Origin: Pseudomonas syringae
GTDB lineage: Bacteria; Pseudomonadota; Gammaproteobacteria; Pseudomonadales; Pseudomonadaceae
DNA length: 64,000 bases
Assembly: GCF_001698815.1 (NCBI RefSeq)
Contig: NZ_LGSI01000068.1
Location: forward strand, 62,001-126,000
Direction: 5' to 3'
Shown: positions 1 through 8,111 of the stretch, one piece after another
Layout: each line of letters opens with the position of its first letter
Numbering within the stretch: position 1 is the first letter of the stretch
Position numbers and translations under genes: made by a program
Notes under the pieces: generated by a model
The model's input: only the letters and a program-made list of their open reading frames with translations
Databases searched by the model: none
Told to the model about the DNA's origin: nothing

Positions 1-2
1 TG

Positions 3-206
3 GCTGCGCTGGACAATCAGCTGGTCGATGAACTGAAGACCAGCGACGAATATCTGTCCGAGCGCGCCAAAACCGCCGAGGTGTTCCACCTGCACTATGT
101 GCAGCGCAAAAGCTTACAGGAGCGAGTTGGCCTCGCGGCAACCGGTTCAGTAGATCGCTTGTTGCTGAGCTGGTGGAGTCGCCTGACTCAGCAGCGCTTC
201 TGGTAA
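3..206 (+). CDS. 3' end of an unidentified protein (partial)
   Basis: An open frame enters from the left edge and ends at TAA 204-206, giving the last 67 residues of a protein. The visible part is rich in Glu, Lys, Leu and Arg, looks helical, and finishes with a Trp-rich tail (SWWSRLTQQRFW). Codon use resembles that of the neighbouring genes, and a good terminator hairpin follows at once, so this is a real gene end. I do not recognise the family from this tail and assign no function. Confidence 0.6.
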   Translation, partial: AALDNQLVDELKTSDEYLSERAKTAEVFHLHYVQRKSLQERVGLAATGSVDRLLLSWWSRLTQQRFW

Positions 207-232
207 TAGCTGTTGGTTGTACGTTTCACATC

Positions 233-270
233 AAGCGCTTGTTGTCGTTACTGACAGCAGGCGCTTTTTT
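233..270 (+). terminator. Rho-independent terminator after the partial gene
   Basis: AAGCGC at 233-238 pairs with GCGCTT at 261-266. An inner TGTC/GACA pairing lies around the GTTACT loop, and the right arm runs into a T tract ending at 270. It sits 27 bases after the stop of the upstream gene and before the NEL effector gene, so the effector gene probably has its own promoter. Confidence 0.75.
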
Positions 271-362
271 ATGCGCTGGATGCGGTAATTATTCAGGCTT
301 TTTTACCGGGGGCGCGTTGATAGGCTGTTAGTCATTTATTGCAATAAGGAGATTGCAAACTC

Positions 363-3300
363 ATGCCTGACGCAGTTATTGACCCGTATCGCAACGCTCT
401 GCTGGACGCATTTGTTGCCAGTCACGGCGCGATCGTAAAAAGCCCTGCAGCGTACGCACGGCAGGTTATCAAAGCCCACGTGAAACAAAGATGGCAACAG
501 GATATCGAACCTGATGACGTCCGACTCAATACCTTCATTTACTCTGAGGTGCGGGGCGCAGACACATACCCGGCAACATTGCACACGTCGCTGTCTTTGA
601 CTAACGCGTTATTGCGCAAATGGCATCAGCATCTGACGATGTTCAGCGGGCTGGGCTATGTTCAGCCCTACCGTGCCGGTGGCCTACCGATGCGTCTCGT
701 CCCCTCATTGAATACTGTCTACCATTCATTGGTTTACGAAGGCCTGTATCGTCGATGCGAGCCGCAGACTTACGGCGCGGACACTCATCTGGATATCGAT
801 CCCGCCGAATTCAAGAAATTTGTCTGGGCCACGGATCTGCGGCAGCAGTACATGGCTTATCTGAGGACGTTCATTGACGCCCATGCTCGGCACTATCCGG
901 TATTGGCCAAAGCGGCTTTTCTTAAAGCGGCATTTCTACAGCGAGACGAAAACAGCCTGCAGGAGATTGATAAACAGCTGGTGCTTAAGAGTCTCGGATT
1001 GCCAGCTTCGCAGCAGTGGCAGGCGTTGACGCCCGAGTTACTGGAAGGGTCGGTGCCAACTGACCCGCACATCGTTGTCGCTCTTTTGCAAGTTCACCGA
1101 TATCGCGCCAGCGACGCATTGGTCATCAAAAACGCACAGACCGGTCGCACGGTGTTGTACGTGCCTGGTAACTCTTCACCTCTGCATGGTTTTGAAAATG
1201 AGCAGCAGCTTGCACAGTGGGTGGCTGAGCAGTGCCGTGATGTGCTCAAGCGCAGGTCGCTCGAAGGGCATTTCCCGGAGAAGGACGCCCATGACGGTGT
1301 GTTTCTCAGCGGTCTGCACAACGCCCTTGAAGGCATTGCGCGTTATCCGCGATGGCTCAACAACGCGACCGGCATCTGGTCACCCATTCATTGCGTCCAT
1401 GCGGGCAGCAAGATCCACGGCGATCCATTTGTTTTCCTGCGCGACCGAATGGTGGAGCGGTTGCGAGCCGATGCGATATTCAGCATCCATACCCGAGGCG
1501 ATGCCCGGCTGGAAGGCTTCGCCCAGGGCTTGAACAGAAGCCTGATCTTCACCGGCGCTGTCGCCCTGATCGTGCCCGAGGCGATTCCTTATATCGTCGG
1601 GCTTTCGATTTCCCTGATAGGCGTGGGCGCTGAGCAGGCTGCAAATGGCCGGACCTTGCACGAGCGTCGTCAAGGCGGCGAGCGTGTTGTGTTCGGGCTA
1701 TTGAATGCCTTGCCATTGGCGGCTGAGAAGCTCATCGCGGTTGCCAGCGACGCGGGCGCTGCGGCGGAGGAGGTGACAACCGTTACCGTCGAGCTGAAAC
1801 CTGCGCGTGGCGCAACTACGGATAGCGAGCCGCAGCCGAGCAACTTCATCCAGCCCCGATTTGACTATGCACCGCAGAACCTTCGATCCCTCGATGCCAG
1901 GCTGCGCGAATCGTTGCGGGCGTACGAGGCGCCACCGGATTCGCTGCGCGGTCAGCCGACGATTCACGGCCCCAACGGGATGCTGGATATCTACCACCGC
2001 GAAGGTCGGTATTTCGTTGCCCTGCACGACAAGGCCTACGAAATTCGCTGGGAGGAGGCCGCACGCCAGTGGCGAATCACCGACGGCAATGGCAAGCCAG
2101 GCCCCTTGCTCAAACAGCAGGAAAACGATCAGTGGGACATCGACCTCGGCGGGCTCAAAGGCGGAATGGAGGGCGATCAAGTGGTTCCGAACCTTCCGAT
2201 TATGCCTTCAGAGCCTTCGCTCCATGAACAGGTCAACGTGCTGTATCCCGGATTCACATCGGATCAGACGGCTGAATTTCTTGCTGAACTTCGGGCCAAC
2301 GGTACTTCAGTCGAAATTCAACTTGCGCGTCTGTCCATGGAATTCAAAACTCTTGAACGCGTTCTCGAACGTTGGGCCAAAGGACCGATGACCTGGCGGG
2401 CGGTCACCGAAACCCATTCGGTACCCATTTCAGAGCTGGCCCGGCGTCAAGCGGCGGATATCATCAAGCGCTGCTGGCAGCGACTGACCCCGGTGGACGG
2501 CCCGGTTGCGTTGCGTCTCGATGGTTACGTGCTCGATCTGCATGGCATTGCCACGGGCGATCTGCCGCATTTGCCAGCGGATTTCAGCCACGTCACGGCG
2601 GTCAACCTGTCGCGAACTTACATTTCCCAGCAAAGCGCCAGCGAACTCCTCAGCAAGACGCCAAATCTGCGTTGGCTGAATATCGAGAACAATTTTTTAC
2701 GAGGCGTGCCGACCAGCGTCGCAAGGTTGCGACACCTGACGCGTTTGTCCCTGGCCAATAACCGAATTGTCCTGACACCCTTCGCAAGGGACCTGTTGCG
2801 CCCACTCAGTGGATTACGACTGCTGAACCTGGAGCGAAATCCGCTAGGGGGGGCACTGGATGTGAGTTCCATGCCTGGACTGATCAATCTGTTCCTGCGT
2901 AGCACCGGCCTGGAAGAGGCGCCCGCTGGTGTCTTTGAACTCCCTCAGTTAATGGCGCTGGATCTGAGGAATAACCGCATTACCACTCTCCCCGATGCGT
3001 TTTTCGAGACTCCATGGGCGCCACACCGTACTTTGCTTGATGGCAACCCGCTAGCCATCGGTACCCGGGCACGTATCGCGCAGATAGGCGGGCCATCCGT
3101 CGCGGTGGAGCCGGTGGAGGGCGTAGACGTTTGGCTGCAGCGCACGCCTGCGCTGGCACGAAGGCAGCGGCGGACTCTGTGGGAGTTGTATGGCGCCGAA
3201 GAACACGCTGACGATTTTTTCGACTTGCTGGCTCGGTTACGAAGCTCTGCCGATTTCAATCTGACGCCAGACGCGGTGACGGAGCGGGTCTGGTTACTGA

Positions 3301-3980
3301 TGGAGGCGGGCGCCGAGGACCAGGCGTTGCGCAGTCGACTGGTAGCCATGGCGGCCAATCCACAGACCTGTGTTGACGGCGCCACGGTCATGTTCAGCGA
3401 AATGGAGCTGGAAGTGCTGGTGACCAAGGCTCGAGCATTGGCGACGGCAGGCCATGAAGGGCCGCAACTGCTAACGCTGCTGCGGGGTTTGCTTCGTCTG
3501 GAGGAGGTTGACGGTATTGCCAGGGCGGATGCGGCGGGCCGGATCGGGTTTACTGAGGATGTTGAGGTACTGCTCGCTTACCGTGTGGGTCTGGTCAGCC
3601 GCCTGGACTTGCCCCTGAGCACGCGAACCATGCAGTTTTCAAATTCGGCTAGTGTTACCCCGGAGATGCTGGACAGGGCAGAACAGCTGGTTCTTGGGCG
3701 GGAAACCCAAGCTGCGTTGGTGGAATTCGCCCTCAAACGGGAGTTTTGGCTGCTGTACCTCGAAGAACGATATCCCGCTGAATTTCTCGCTTGCCGCAAA
3801 ACCACCGAACTGCGCATGGAGGCCCTGGACGACCTGCAAAGCGAAGGTGCCATGACCGACGGCGCCTACAAGAATGCAGCGGAAGAGATTCTGCGCCAGC
3901 GCCGGGCGGACGAAAGTATGCTGATGAAGCAATTGACTCAGGCTGAGGTGGCGCAGAGCCCTGGTGCCAACAGCGTTTGA
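363..3980 (+). CDS. DUF6543/LRR/NEL-type putative E3 ubiquitin ligase effector
   Basis: This 1205-residue protein has the layout of the large Pseudomonas NEL proteins. A long N-terminal region of the DUF6543 (dermonecrotic-toxin-like) type contains a hydrophobic helical stretch at about residues 391-420. Leucine-rich repeats follow at about 745-895 (repeating LxxLxLxxNxLxxLP units such as LRWLNIENN and LMALDLRNN). A C-terminal NEL-like helical domain starts near 930. The NEL nucleophile is probably Cys1003 in TCVDGATVMFSEME, matching the family pattern C-x-D followed by F-x-x-ME. Known NEL enzymes (IpaH, SspH) are secreted into host cells and transfer ubiquitin through a Cys thioester. The start is preceded by AAGGAG (347-352). 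No chaperone or secretion gene lies beside it, so the export route and target are unknown. The family call is firm; ligase activity is inferred. Confidence 0.85.
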   Translation: MPDAVIDPYRNALLDAFVASHGAIVKSPAAYARQVIKAHVKQRWQQDIEPDDVRLNTFIYSEVRGADTYPATLHTSLSLTNALLRKWHQHLTMFSGLGYVQPYRAGGLPMRLVPSLNTVYHSLVYEGLYRRCEPQTYGADTHLDIDPAEFKKFVWATDLRQQYMAYLRTFIDAHARHYPVLAKAAFLKAAFLQRDENSLQEIDKQLVLKSLGLPASQQWQALTPELLEGSVPTDPHIVVALLQVHRYRASDALVIKNAQTGRTVLYVPGNSSPLHGFENEQQLAQWVAEQCRDVLKRRSLEGHFPEKDAHDGVFLSGLHNALEGIARYPRWLNNATGIWSPIHCVHAGSKIHGDPFVFLRDRMVERLRADAIFSIHTRGDARLEGFAQGLNRSLIFTGAVALIVPEAIPYIVGLSISLIGVGAEQAANGRTLHERRQGGERVVFGLLNALPLAAEKLIAVASDAGAAAEEVTTVTVELKPARGATTDSEPQPSNFIQPRFDYAPQNLRSLDARLRESLRAYEAPPDSLRGQPTIHGPNGMLDIYHREGRYFVALHDKAYEIRWEEAARQWRITDGNGKPGPLLKQQENDQWDIDLGGLKGGMEGDQVVPNLPIMPSEPSLHEQVNVLYPGFTSDQTAEFLAELRANGTSVEIQLARLSMEFKTLERVLERWAKGPMTWRAVTETHSVPISELARRQAADIIKRCWQRLTPVDGPVALRLDGYVLDLHGIATGDLPHLPADFSHVTAVNLSRTYISQQSASELLSKTPNLRWLNIENNFLRGVPTSVARLRHLTRLSLANNRIVLTPFARDLLRPLSGLRLLNLERNPLGGALDVSSMPGLINLFLRSTGLEEAPAGVFELPQLMALDLRNNRITTLPDAFFETPWAPHRTLLDGNPLAIGTRARIAQIGGPSVAVEPVEGVDVWLQRTPALARRQRRTLWELYGAEEHADDFFDLLARLRSSADFNLTPDAVTERVWLLMEAGAEDQALRSRLVAMAANPQTCVDGATVMFSEMELEVLVTKARALATAGHEGPQLLTLLRGLLRLEEVDGIARADAAGRIGFTEDVEVLLAYRVGLVSRLDLPLSTRTMQFSNSASVTPEMLDRAEQLVLGRETQAALVEFALKREFWLLYLEERYPAEFLACRKTTELRMEALDDLQSEGAMTDGAYKNAAEEILRQRRADESMLMKQLTQAEVAQSPGANSV

Positions 3981-3988
3981 CGCTTGAT

Positions 3989-4022
3989 AAAAAAGGCCAG
4001 GCCGGATAATTCCGGCCTGGCC
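3989..4022 (-). terminator. Strong terminator of the cysI operon (bidirectional hairpin)
   Basis: A perfect 12-bp stem, GGCCAGGCCGGA (3995-4006) with TCCGGCCTGGCC (4011-4022), closes a TAAT loop. Read leftward it is followed by six U residues (from A 3989-3994), so it mainly terminates the cysI-DUF934 transcript. It also lies 14 bases after the NEL gene stop and can insulate the two convergent units. Confidence 0.9.
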
Positions 4023-4044
4023 TCTGGTTCACGCGCGCAGTCGT

Positions 4045-4539
4045 TTATCGCCGGCGAAACAGTGGCAAAGGATCATCGGCGGCCGCTTGATAGGTCACCG
4101 AGAAATCCCGCAGGCCTTCCAGGGCCTCGTAGGGATCTTTGTCTGCACGAATCGCGAAGGCATCGAAGCCGCAGCGGTGCATGTAGAACAACTGATCGCG
4201 CAGCACGTCGCCAATGGCGCGTAACTCGCCCTTGAAACCGTAGCGATCACGCAGCAAGCGCGCATTGGAGAAGTTGCGACCATCGGTGAACGCTGGGAAG
4301 TTCAGGGCAATGACCTGGAACTCGTTGACGTCATCGCCGATTTCTTCAGCTTCTTCATCGCTGTCCAACCACACACCCAGTCCGCCGTCACGGGCTTTGA
4401 GTGCATGAGCGTGTTCGCGCCAGAGCGCGAGTGGCACGATCAGGTCGTCGCAATTGGACAGACCATCAAGGGTCGTATCCTTTGGCAGCAAGTGCCAGGT
4501 TTCGTCGACGACTTCGTTGTTCTTAATGATTCGCTGCAT
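4045..4539 (-). CDS. DUF934 protein, sulfite reductase-associated
   Basis: This 164-residue protein belongs to the DUF934 family, which is found next to haemoprotein sulfite/nitrite reductases in proteobacteria and is often called a putative oxidoreductase of sulfur assimilation. Family features visible include an RYGFKGELRA block and a C-terminal half rich in aromatic and charged residues. The frame is open upstream, but the ATG at 4537-4539 fits the usual family start and a GGAGCG Shine-Dalgarno sequence. It begins 17 bases inside the 3' end of cysI, so translation of the two is probably coupled. A role supporting CysI is inferred from context; the biochemical function is not known to me. 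Confidence 0.85.
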   Translation of the reverse strand: MQRIIKNNEVVDETWHLLPKDTTLDGLSNCDDLIVPLALWREHAHALKARDGGLGVWLDSDEEAEEIGDDVNEFQVIALNFPAFTDGRNFSNARLLRDRYGFKGELRAIGDVLRDQLFYMHRCGFDAFAIRADKDPYEALEGLRDFSVTYQAAADDPLPLFRRR

Positions 4540-6181
4540 AGACGCGCTCCTTGAAAGGGTCGATACCGATACGCTGGTAGGTATCGATGAACCGCTCGTC
4601 TTCGTTACGTTTTTCAACATAAACGTCGATCAGCTTCTCGATGACATCCGGCATCACGTCCTGGGCGAAGGACGGGCCGAGAATCTTGCCCAGGCTGGCG
4701 TCGCGGCTTGCGCTGCCACCCAGTGACACCTGATAGAACTCTTCGCCCTTCTTGTCCACGCCCAGAATGCCGATATGGCCGACATGGTGGTGACCGCAGG
4801 CGTTCATGCAACCGGAGATGTTCAGATCCAGCTCACCAATGTCGAACAGGTAATCCAGGTCGTCGAAACGGCGTTGAATCGATTCGGCAATCGGGATCGA
4901 CTTGGCATTGGCCAGGGAGCAGAAATCGCCGCCGGGGCAGCAGATGATGTCGGTCAGCAGGCCGATGTTCGGTGTGGCGAAACCTTGCTCGCGCAGCTCA
5001 TTCCACATCGTGAACAATTGTGTCTGCTCAACGTCCGCGAGAATGATGTTCTGCTCGTGGGAGGTGCGCAGCTGGCCGAAGCTGTAGCGATCGGCCAAGT
5101 CGGCGATGCCGTCCAGTTGCTTGTCAGTCACGTCACCGGGTGCAACGCCGGTTGGCTTGAGCGACAGGGTCACGGCCGCATAGCCAGGCTTCTTGTGCGC
5201 CAGGACGTTGCGGGTGCGCCAGCGAGCAAAACCGGGGTGCTGTTGATCCAGTGCGGCCAGTTCGGCCGATTGATCGGTCAACGCCCGGTAATCAGGGTCG
5301 ACGAAGTGCTTGGCAACGCGATGCACTTCGGCGTCGGTCAACGTGGTCTGGCCACCGCGCAGGTGGGCCATTTCCGCGTCGACCTTCTCGGCGAACACTT
5401 CAGGCGTCAACGCTTTCACCAGAATCTTGATCCGGGCCTTGTACTTGTTATCGCGACGGCCGTAGCGGTTGTAGACCCGCAGGATGGCGTCGAGATAGCT
5501 CAGCAGGTCCTGCCACGGCAGAAACTCATTGATGAACGCGCCGACCACCGGCGTGCGGCCCAGGCCGCCGCCGACCAGAACGCGAAAGCCCAGCTCGCCT
5601 GCAGCGTTGAGCACCGGCTCTAGGCCGATATCGTGCACTTCAATGGCTGCGCGGTCAGTGCTGGAACCATTGATGGCGATTTTGAACTTGCGCGGCAGAT
5701 AGGCGAATTCCGGGTGAAACGTCGTCCACTGACGAACGATTTCGCACCACGGACGCGGATCCACCACTTCGTCGGCAGCGACGCCGGCGAACTGATCAGT
5801 GGTCACGTTGCGCAGGCAGTTGCCGCTGGTCTGAATCGCGTGCATCTGCACGGTGGCCAGCTCAGCCAAGATATCGGGAATGTCTTCCAGCGCCGGCCAG
5901 TTGAACTGAACGTTCTGGCGGGTGCTGATGTGCGCGTAGCCCTTGTCGTAGTCACGGGCAATCTTCGCCATCATGCGCGCCTGACGGGAAGTGAGTTGCC
6001 CGTAAGGCACCGCGACCCGCAACATCGGCGCAAAGCGCTGAATATAAAGGCCATTTTGCAGGCGCAGCGGACGAAACTCTTCTTCGCTGAGTTCCCCCGC
6101 CAGGTAGCGTCGGGTCTGATCACGGAACTGCTTGACGCGGTCCTCGATGATCCGCTGATCGTACTCGTCGTATACGTACAT
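4523..6181 (-). CDS. cysI: Sulfite reductase haemoprotein (CysI / nitrite-sulfite reductase)
   Basis: This 552-residue sirohaem and 4Fe-4S enzyme reduces sulfite to sulfide for cysteine synthesis in the cytoplasm. Two ferredoxin-like half domains and two catalytic domains are recognisable. The cluster/sirohaem ligands appear as CPGGDFC and CMNAC followed by GHHH. The start chosen is ATG 6179-6181 (MYVYDEYDQR), the usual Pseudomonas start; the frame extends 14 codons further up without a better initiation site. The gene leads a two-gene operon with the DUF934 gene, ending at the hairpin near 4000. In pseudomonads CysI works without an adjacent CysJ flavoprotein, and none is seen here. Identification is secure. 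Confidence 0.96.
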   Translation of the reverse strand: MYVYDEYDQRIIEDRVKQFRDQTRRYLAGELSEEEFRPLRLQNGLYIQRFAPMLRVAVPYGQLTSRQARMMAKIARDYDKGYAHISTRQNVQFNWPALEDIPDILAELATVQMHAIQTSGNCLRNVTTDQFAGVAADEVVDPRPWCEIVRQWTTFHPEFAYLPRKFKIAINGSSTDRAAIEVHDIGLEPVLNAAGELGFRVLVGGGLGRTPVVGAFINEFLPWQDLLSYLDAILRVYNRYGRRDNKYKARIKILVKALTPEVFAEKVDAEMAHLRGGQTTLTDAEVHRVAKHFVDPDYRALTDQSAELAALDQQHPGFARWRTRNVLAHKKPGYAAVTLSLKPTGVAPGDVTDKQLDGIADLADRYSFGQLRTSHEQNIILADVEQTQLFTMWNELREQGFATPNIGLLTDIICCPGGDFCSLANAKSIPIAESIQRRFDDLDYLFDIGELDLNISGCMNACGHHHVGHIGILGVDKKGEEFYQVSLGGSASRDASLGKILGPSFAQDVMPDVIEKLIDVYVEKRNEDERFIDTYQRIGIDPFKERVYAANH

Positions 6182-6450
6182 ATAGGTCCTGTTCTCAGGC
6201 AATAACGGCAAATCTGCGCGCACGGCCGCGCACTCCCAACGGAGCCGAGGGAAGATACCAGTTTGCAGTTATGCGCAAAAGTGAAGTTTGAATATATGCA
6301 CAGAACCAAAAGTACTAAGCCGCTTATCTTGCCTCGATAACCCTGCTTGTCATATGGGCATACGTCTACTTTACTGAGGTCGAGCCGACAGTCAAAGCGA
6401 CTGTTCTCGTTTTTTGCAGCCACCCAAATAAGACCGACAAGAGGGATGCA

Positions 6451-6564
6451 ATGAGTAATCACCCGAAGATCAGCAAGTCCGACAGCCATGTGGATGCGTG
6501 GGCCATTTTCTTCATCATCATGCTTGTCGTGGGGGCCGCCGTTTTCTGGGTCAGTCACCAGTAG
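6451..6564 (+). CDS. 37-residue single-span membrane peptide
   Basis: A very short frame of 37 codons starts at ATG 6451 behind GAGGG (6441-6445) and ends at TAG 6562-6564. The first 14 residues are polar and contain KISKSD. Residues 16-34 form one strongly hydrophobic helix (AIFFIIMLVVGAAVFWV), followed by SHQ. This is the pattern of a small inner-membrane peptide. It lies in the gap between divergent cysI and the periplasmic binding protein gene, so it may be co-transcribed with the latter. I do not know a function. Confidence 0.6.
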   Translation: MSNHPKISKSDSHVDAWAIFFIIMLVVGAAVFWVSHQ

Positions 6565-6644
6565 CTCAATCCGTTTAAATTTAACGGTACAGATAATCAG
6601 GTCAGCAGCCGATACGTATTCATAGGCCATTTAGCGGCGGGAAT

Positions 6645-7763
6645 ATGTCTGGCTACAGCAAAGGCTCGATTATTGGTCTGAACCGTCTTGTCCGCGGCGT
6701 GCTGTTCGCAGCAGGTTGCCTATGGGCGAGTTCGTCTCTGGCTGTCTCCGTGGTTTTCCTGAACCCCGGCCCTGCCTCGGATGGCTATTGGCAGTCCTAC
6801 GGCAGATTCATGCAAGCGGCGGCGGAAAAATTCGAGATGTCCCTTGAGGTGATTTACACCGACCGGGACACTCGCAAGCTGCTGACATTTGCCCGCGAGG
6901 CGCTGCAAGGTGCCAACCGCCCGGATTATCTGATGTTCTCCAATGAATTGAACGTCGCGCCGGAGATACTGCGCCTGTCCAGGGGCAGTGGCGTGAAACT
7001 GTTCGCGGTCAACAATACCCTGACGCCCAACCAGATCGGCATCCTCGGTGATTTGTCGAAAAGCTATCCGGACTTTATCGGCAGTCTGGTTGGCAACGAT
7101 GAAGAAGCGGGTTACCTCACCGCGAGTCAATTGTTTCGCCTGGGCTCAGACACTGCGAAAGGCCAGTCGGTGGAGCTGTTGGCGTTTTCCGGCACCAATA
7201 ACACCCCGGTATCGCTCAAGCGCGAGCAGGGAATGTATCGCGCCTTGGCCGAACATCCCGAGGTGCACCTGCGCCAGATCGTCCTGGGTGGCTGGCGCAG
7301 AGATCGTGCTCTAGAGCAGGCCAGGATTCTGCTCAAGCGCTATCCCGGTATACGCCTGGTCTGGACGGCCAACGACCAGATGGCGTTCGGCGCGATGGAC
7401 GCCGTGGCTGAGACCGGCAGGCAGCCAGGCAAGGACATCCTGTTCAGCTCGATCAATTGGGCGCCAGCGTCGCTGGATGCGCTTCGGGATGGACGACTCA
7501 ATGTGATTGCCGGTGGCCATTTCATGCTGGGTGGCCTGGCCATGGTGTTATTGCATGATTACGAAGCAACCGATCCCGCCGCCCGGAAAAATATGGGGGC
7601 GCGGGAAGCGCAGTTGATGCAACTGTTGGTGAGTGGCGACATACCGAAAATTCGCAGTGCCAGTCAGCGCGACGACTTCGGCATTGATGTGCGCCAGTTC
7701 AGCCTTGAAGGCAAGCCAGCTGGCACCGAGTACGAGTTCATCCGCAAAACCGTTGCGCCCTGA
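6645..7763 (+). CDS. Periplasmic sugar-type substrate-binding protein
   Basis: This 372-residue protein has an N-terminal signal peptide (hydrophobic core VLFAAGCLWASSSLA, about residues 19-33). A periplasmic-binding-protein fold of the type 1 sugar-binding class (Peripla_BP_4) follows. Typical elements are the first strand VVFLNPG, the hinge segments, a central ELLAFSG strand, and WTANDQMAFGAMDAV, the family segment in which an Asp binds ligand. There is no ABC permease or ATPase gene beside it, so it may serve a sensor or a transporter encoded elsewhere. The Shine-Dalgarno sequence is weak (GGCGGGA), which leaves some doubt about the exact start. The next gene converges 12 bases after its stop. 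Confidence 0.85.
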   Translation: MSGYSKGSIIGLNRLVRGVLFAAGCLWASSSLAVSVVFLNPGPASDGYWQSYGRFMQAAAEKFEMSLEVIYTDRDTRKLLTFAREALQGANRPDYLMFSNELNVAPEILRLSRGSGVKLFAVNNTLTPNQIGILGDLSKSYPDFIGSLVGNDEEAGYLTASQLFRLGSDTAKGQSVELLAFSGTNNTPVSLKREQGMYRALAEHPEVHLRQIVLGGWRRDRALEQARILLKRYPGIRLVWTANDQMAFGAMDAVAETGRQPGKDILFSSINWAPASLDALRDGRLNVIAGGHFMLGGLAMVLLHDYEATDPAARKNMGAREAQLMQLLVSGDIPKIRSASQRDDFGIDVRQFSLEGKPAGTEYEFIRKTVAP

Positions 7764-7775
7764 TGCACGCCGGGC

Positions 7776-8006
7776 TTAGCCCACGGCGAAGTGCATCACC
7801 AGTTGGACCACGCCGAATAACATCGCAGCGAAAATAATCGTGAACAGCAGGCCCAGCACGGCAAAGTGCACGGGTTTGCCGTGGGTAAAGTCTCGCTCGC
7901 GATTTTTGCCACTCTGGACACCGAATGCTGCGGCCATGACGCTGTGCAGCATCTGCCAGAAGGTCGGCGGCTTGCCATTAGGAGAGTCGTTGAGTGGATC
8001 GTCCAT
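7776..8006 (-). CDS. DUF2970 membrane protein
   Basis: A 76-residue protein of the DUF2970 family. The N-terminal half contains the family pattern FWQMLHSVMAAAFGVQS, followed by a charged NRERDF segment. One hydrophobic membrane helix spans about residues 49-70 (AVLGLLFTIIFAAMLFGVVQ). Family members are small inner-membrane proteins of unknown role. It lies downstream of metH on the same strand but beyond that gene's terminator, so it is probably transcribed on its own. Confidence 0.85.
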   Translation of the reverse strand: MDDPLNDSPNGKPPTFWQMLHSVMAAAFGVQSGKNRERDFTHGKPVHFAVLGLLFTIIFAAMLFGVVQLVMHFAVG

Positions 8007-8052
8007 ACGGCCTCGCAGTTGTTTGTTGAAGAGGTCGCATAAAGCTTAGGCG

Positions 8053-8079
8053 AAAAAAAGGAGCGCATGCTCGCGCCCC
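8053..8079 (-). terminator. Terminator of metH
   Basis: Read leftward, GGGGCGC (8079-8073) pairs with GCGCTCC (8066-8060) with one G-U pair, and seven U residues follow (A 8053-8059). It lies about 33 bases past the metH stop codon and before the DUF2970 gene. Confidence 0.8.
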
Positions 8080-8111
8080 TCCAGTTCGTCGCCAAACAAC
8101 TTGCGTAAGCG

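Noticed and set aside
4775..6205. Two long + strand open frames opposite cysI
   Set aside because: They mirror cysI codons; cysI has the sirohaem and cluster Cys motifs.
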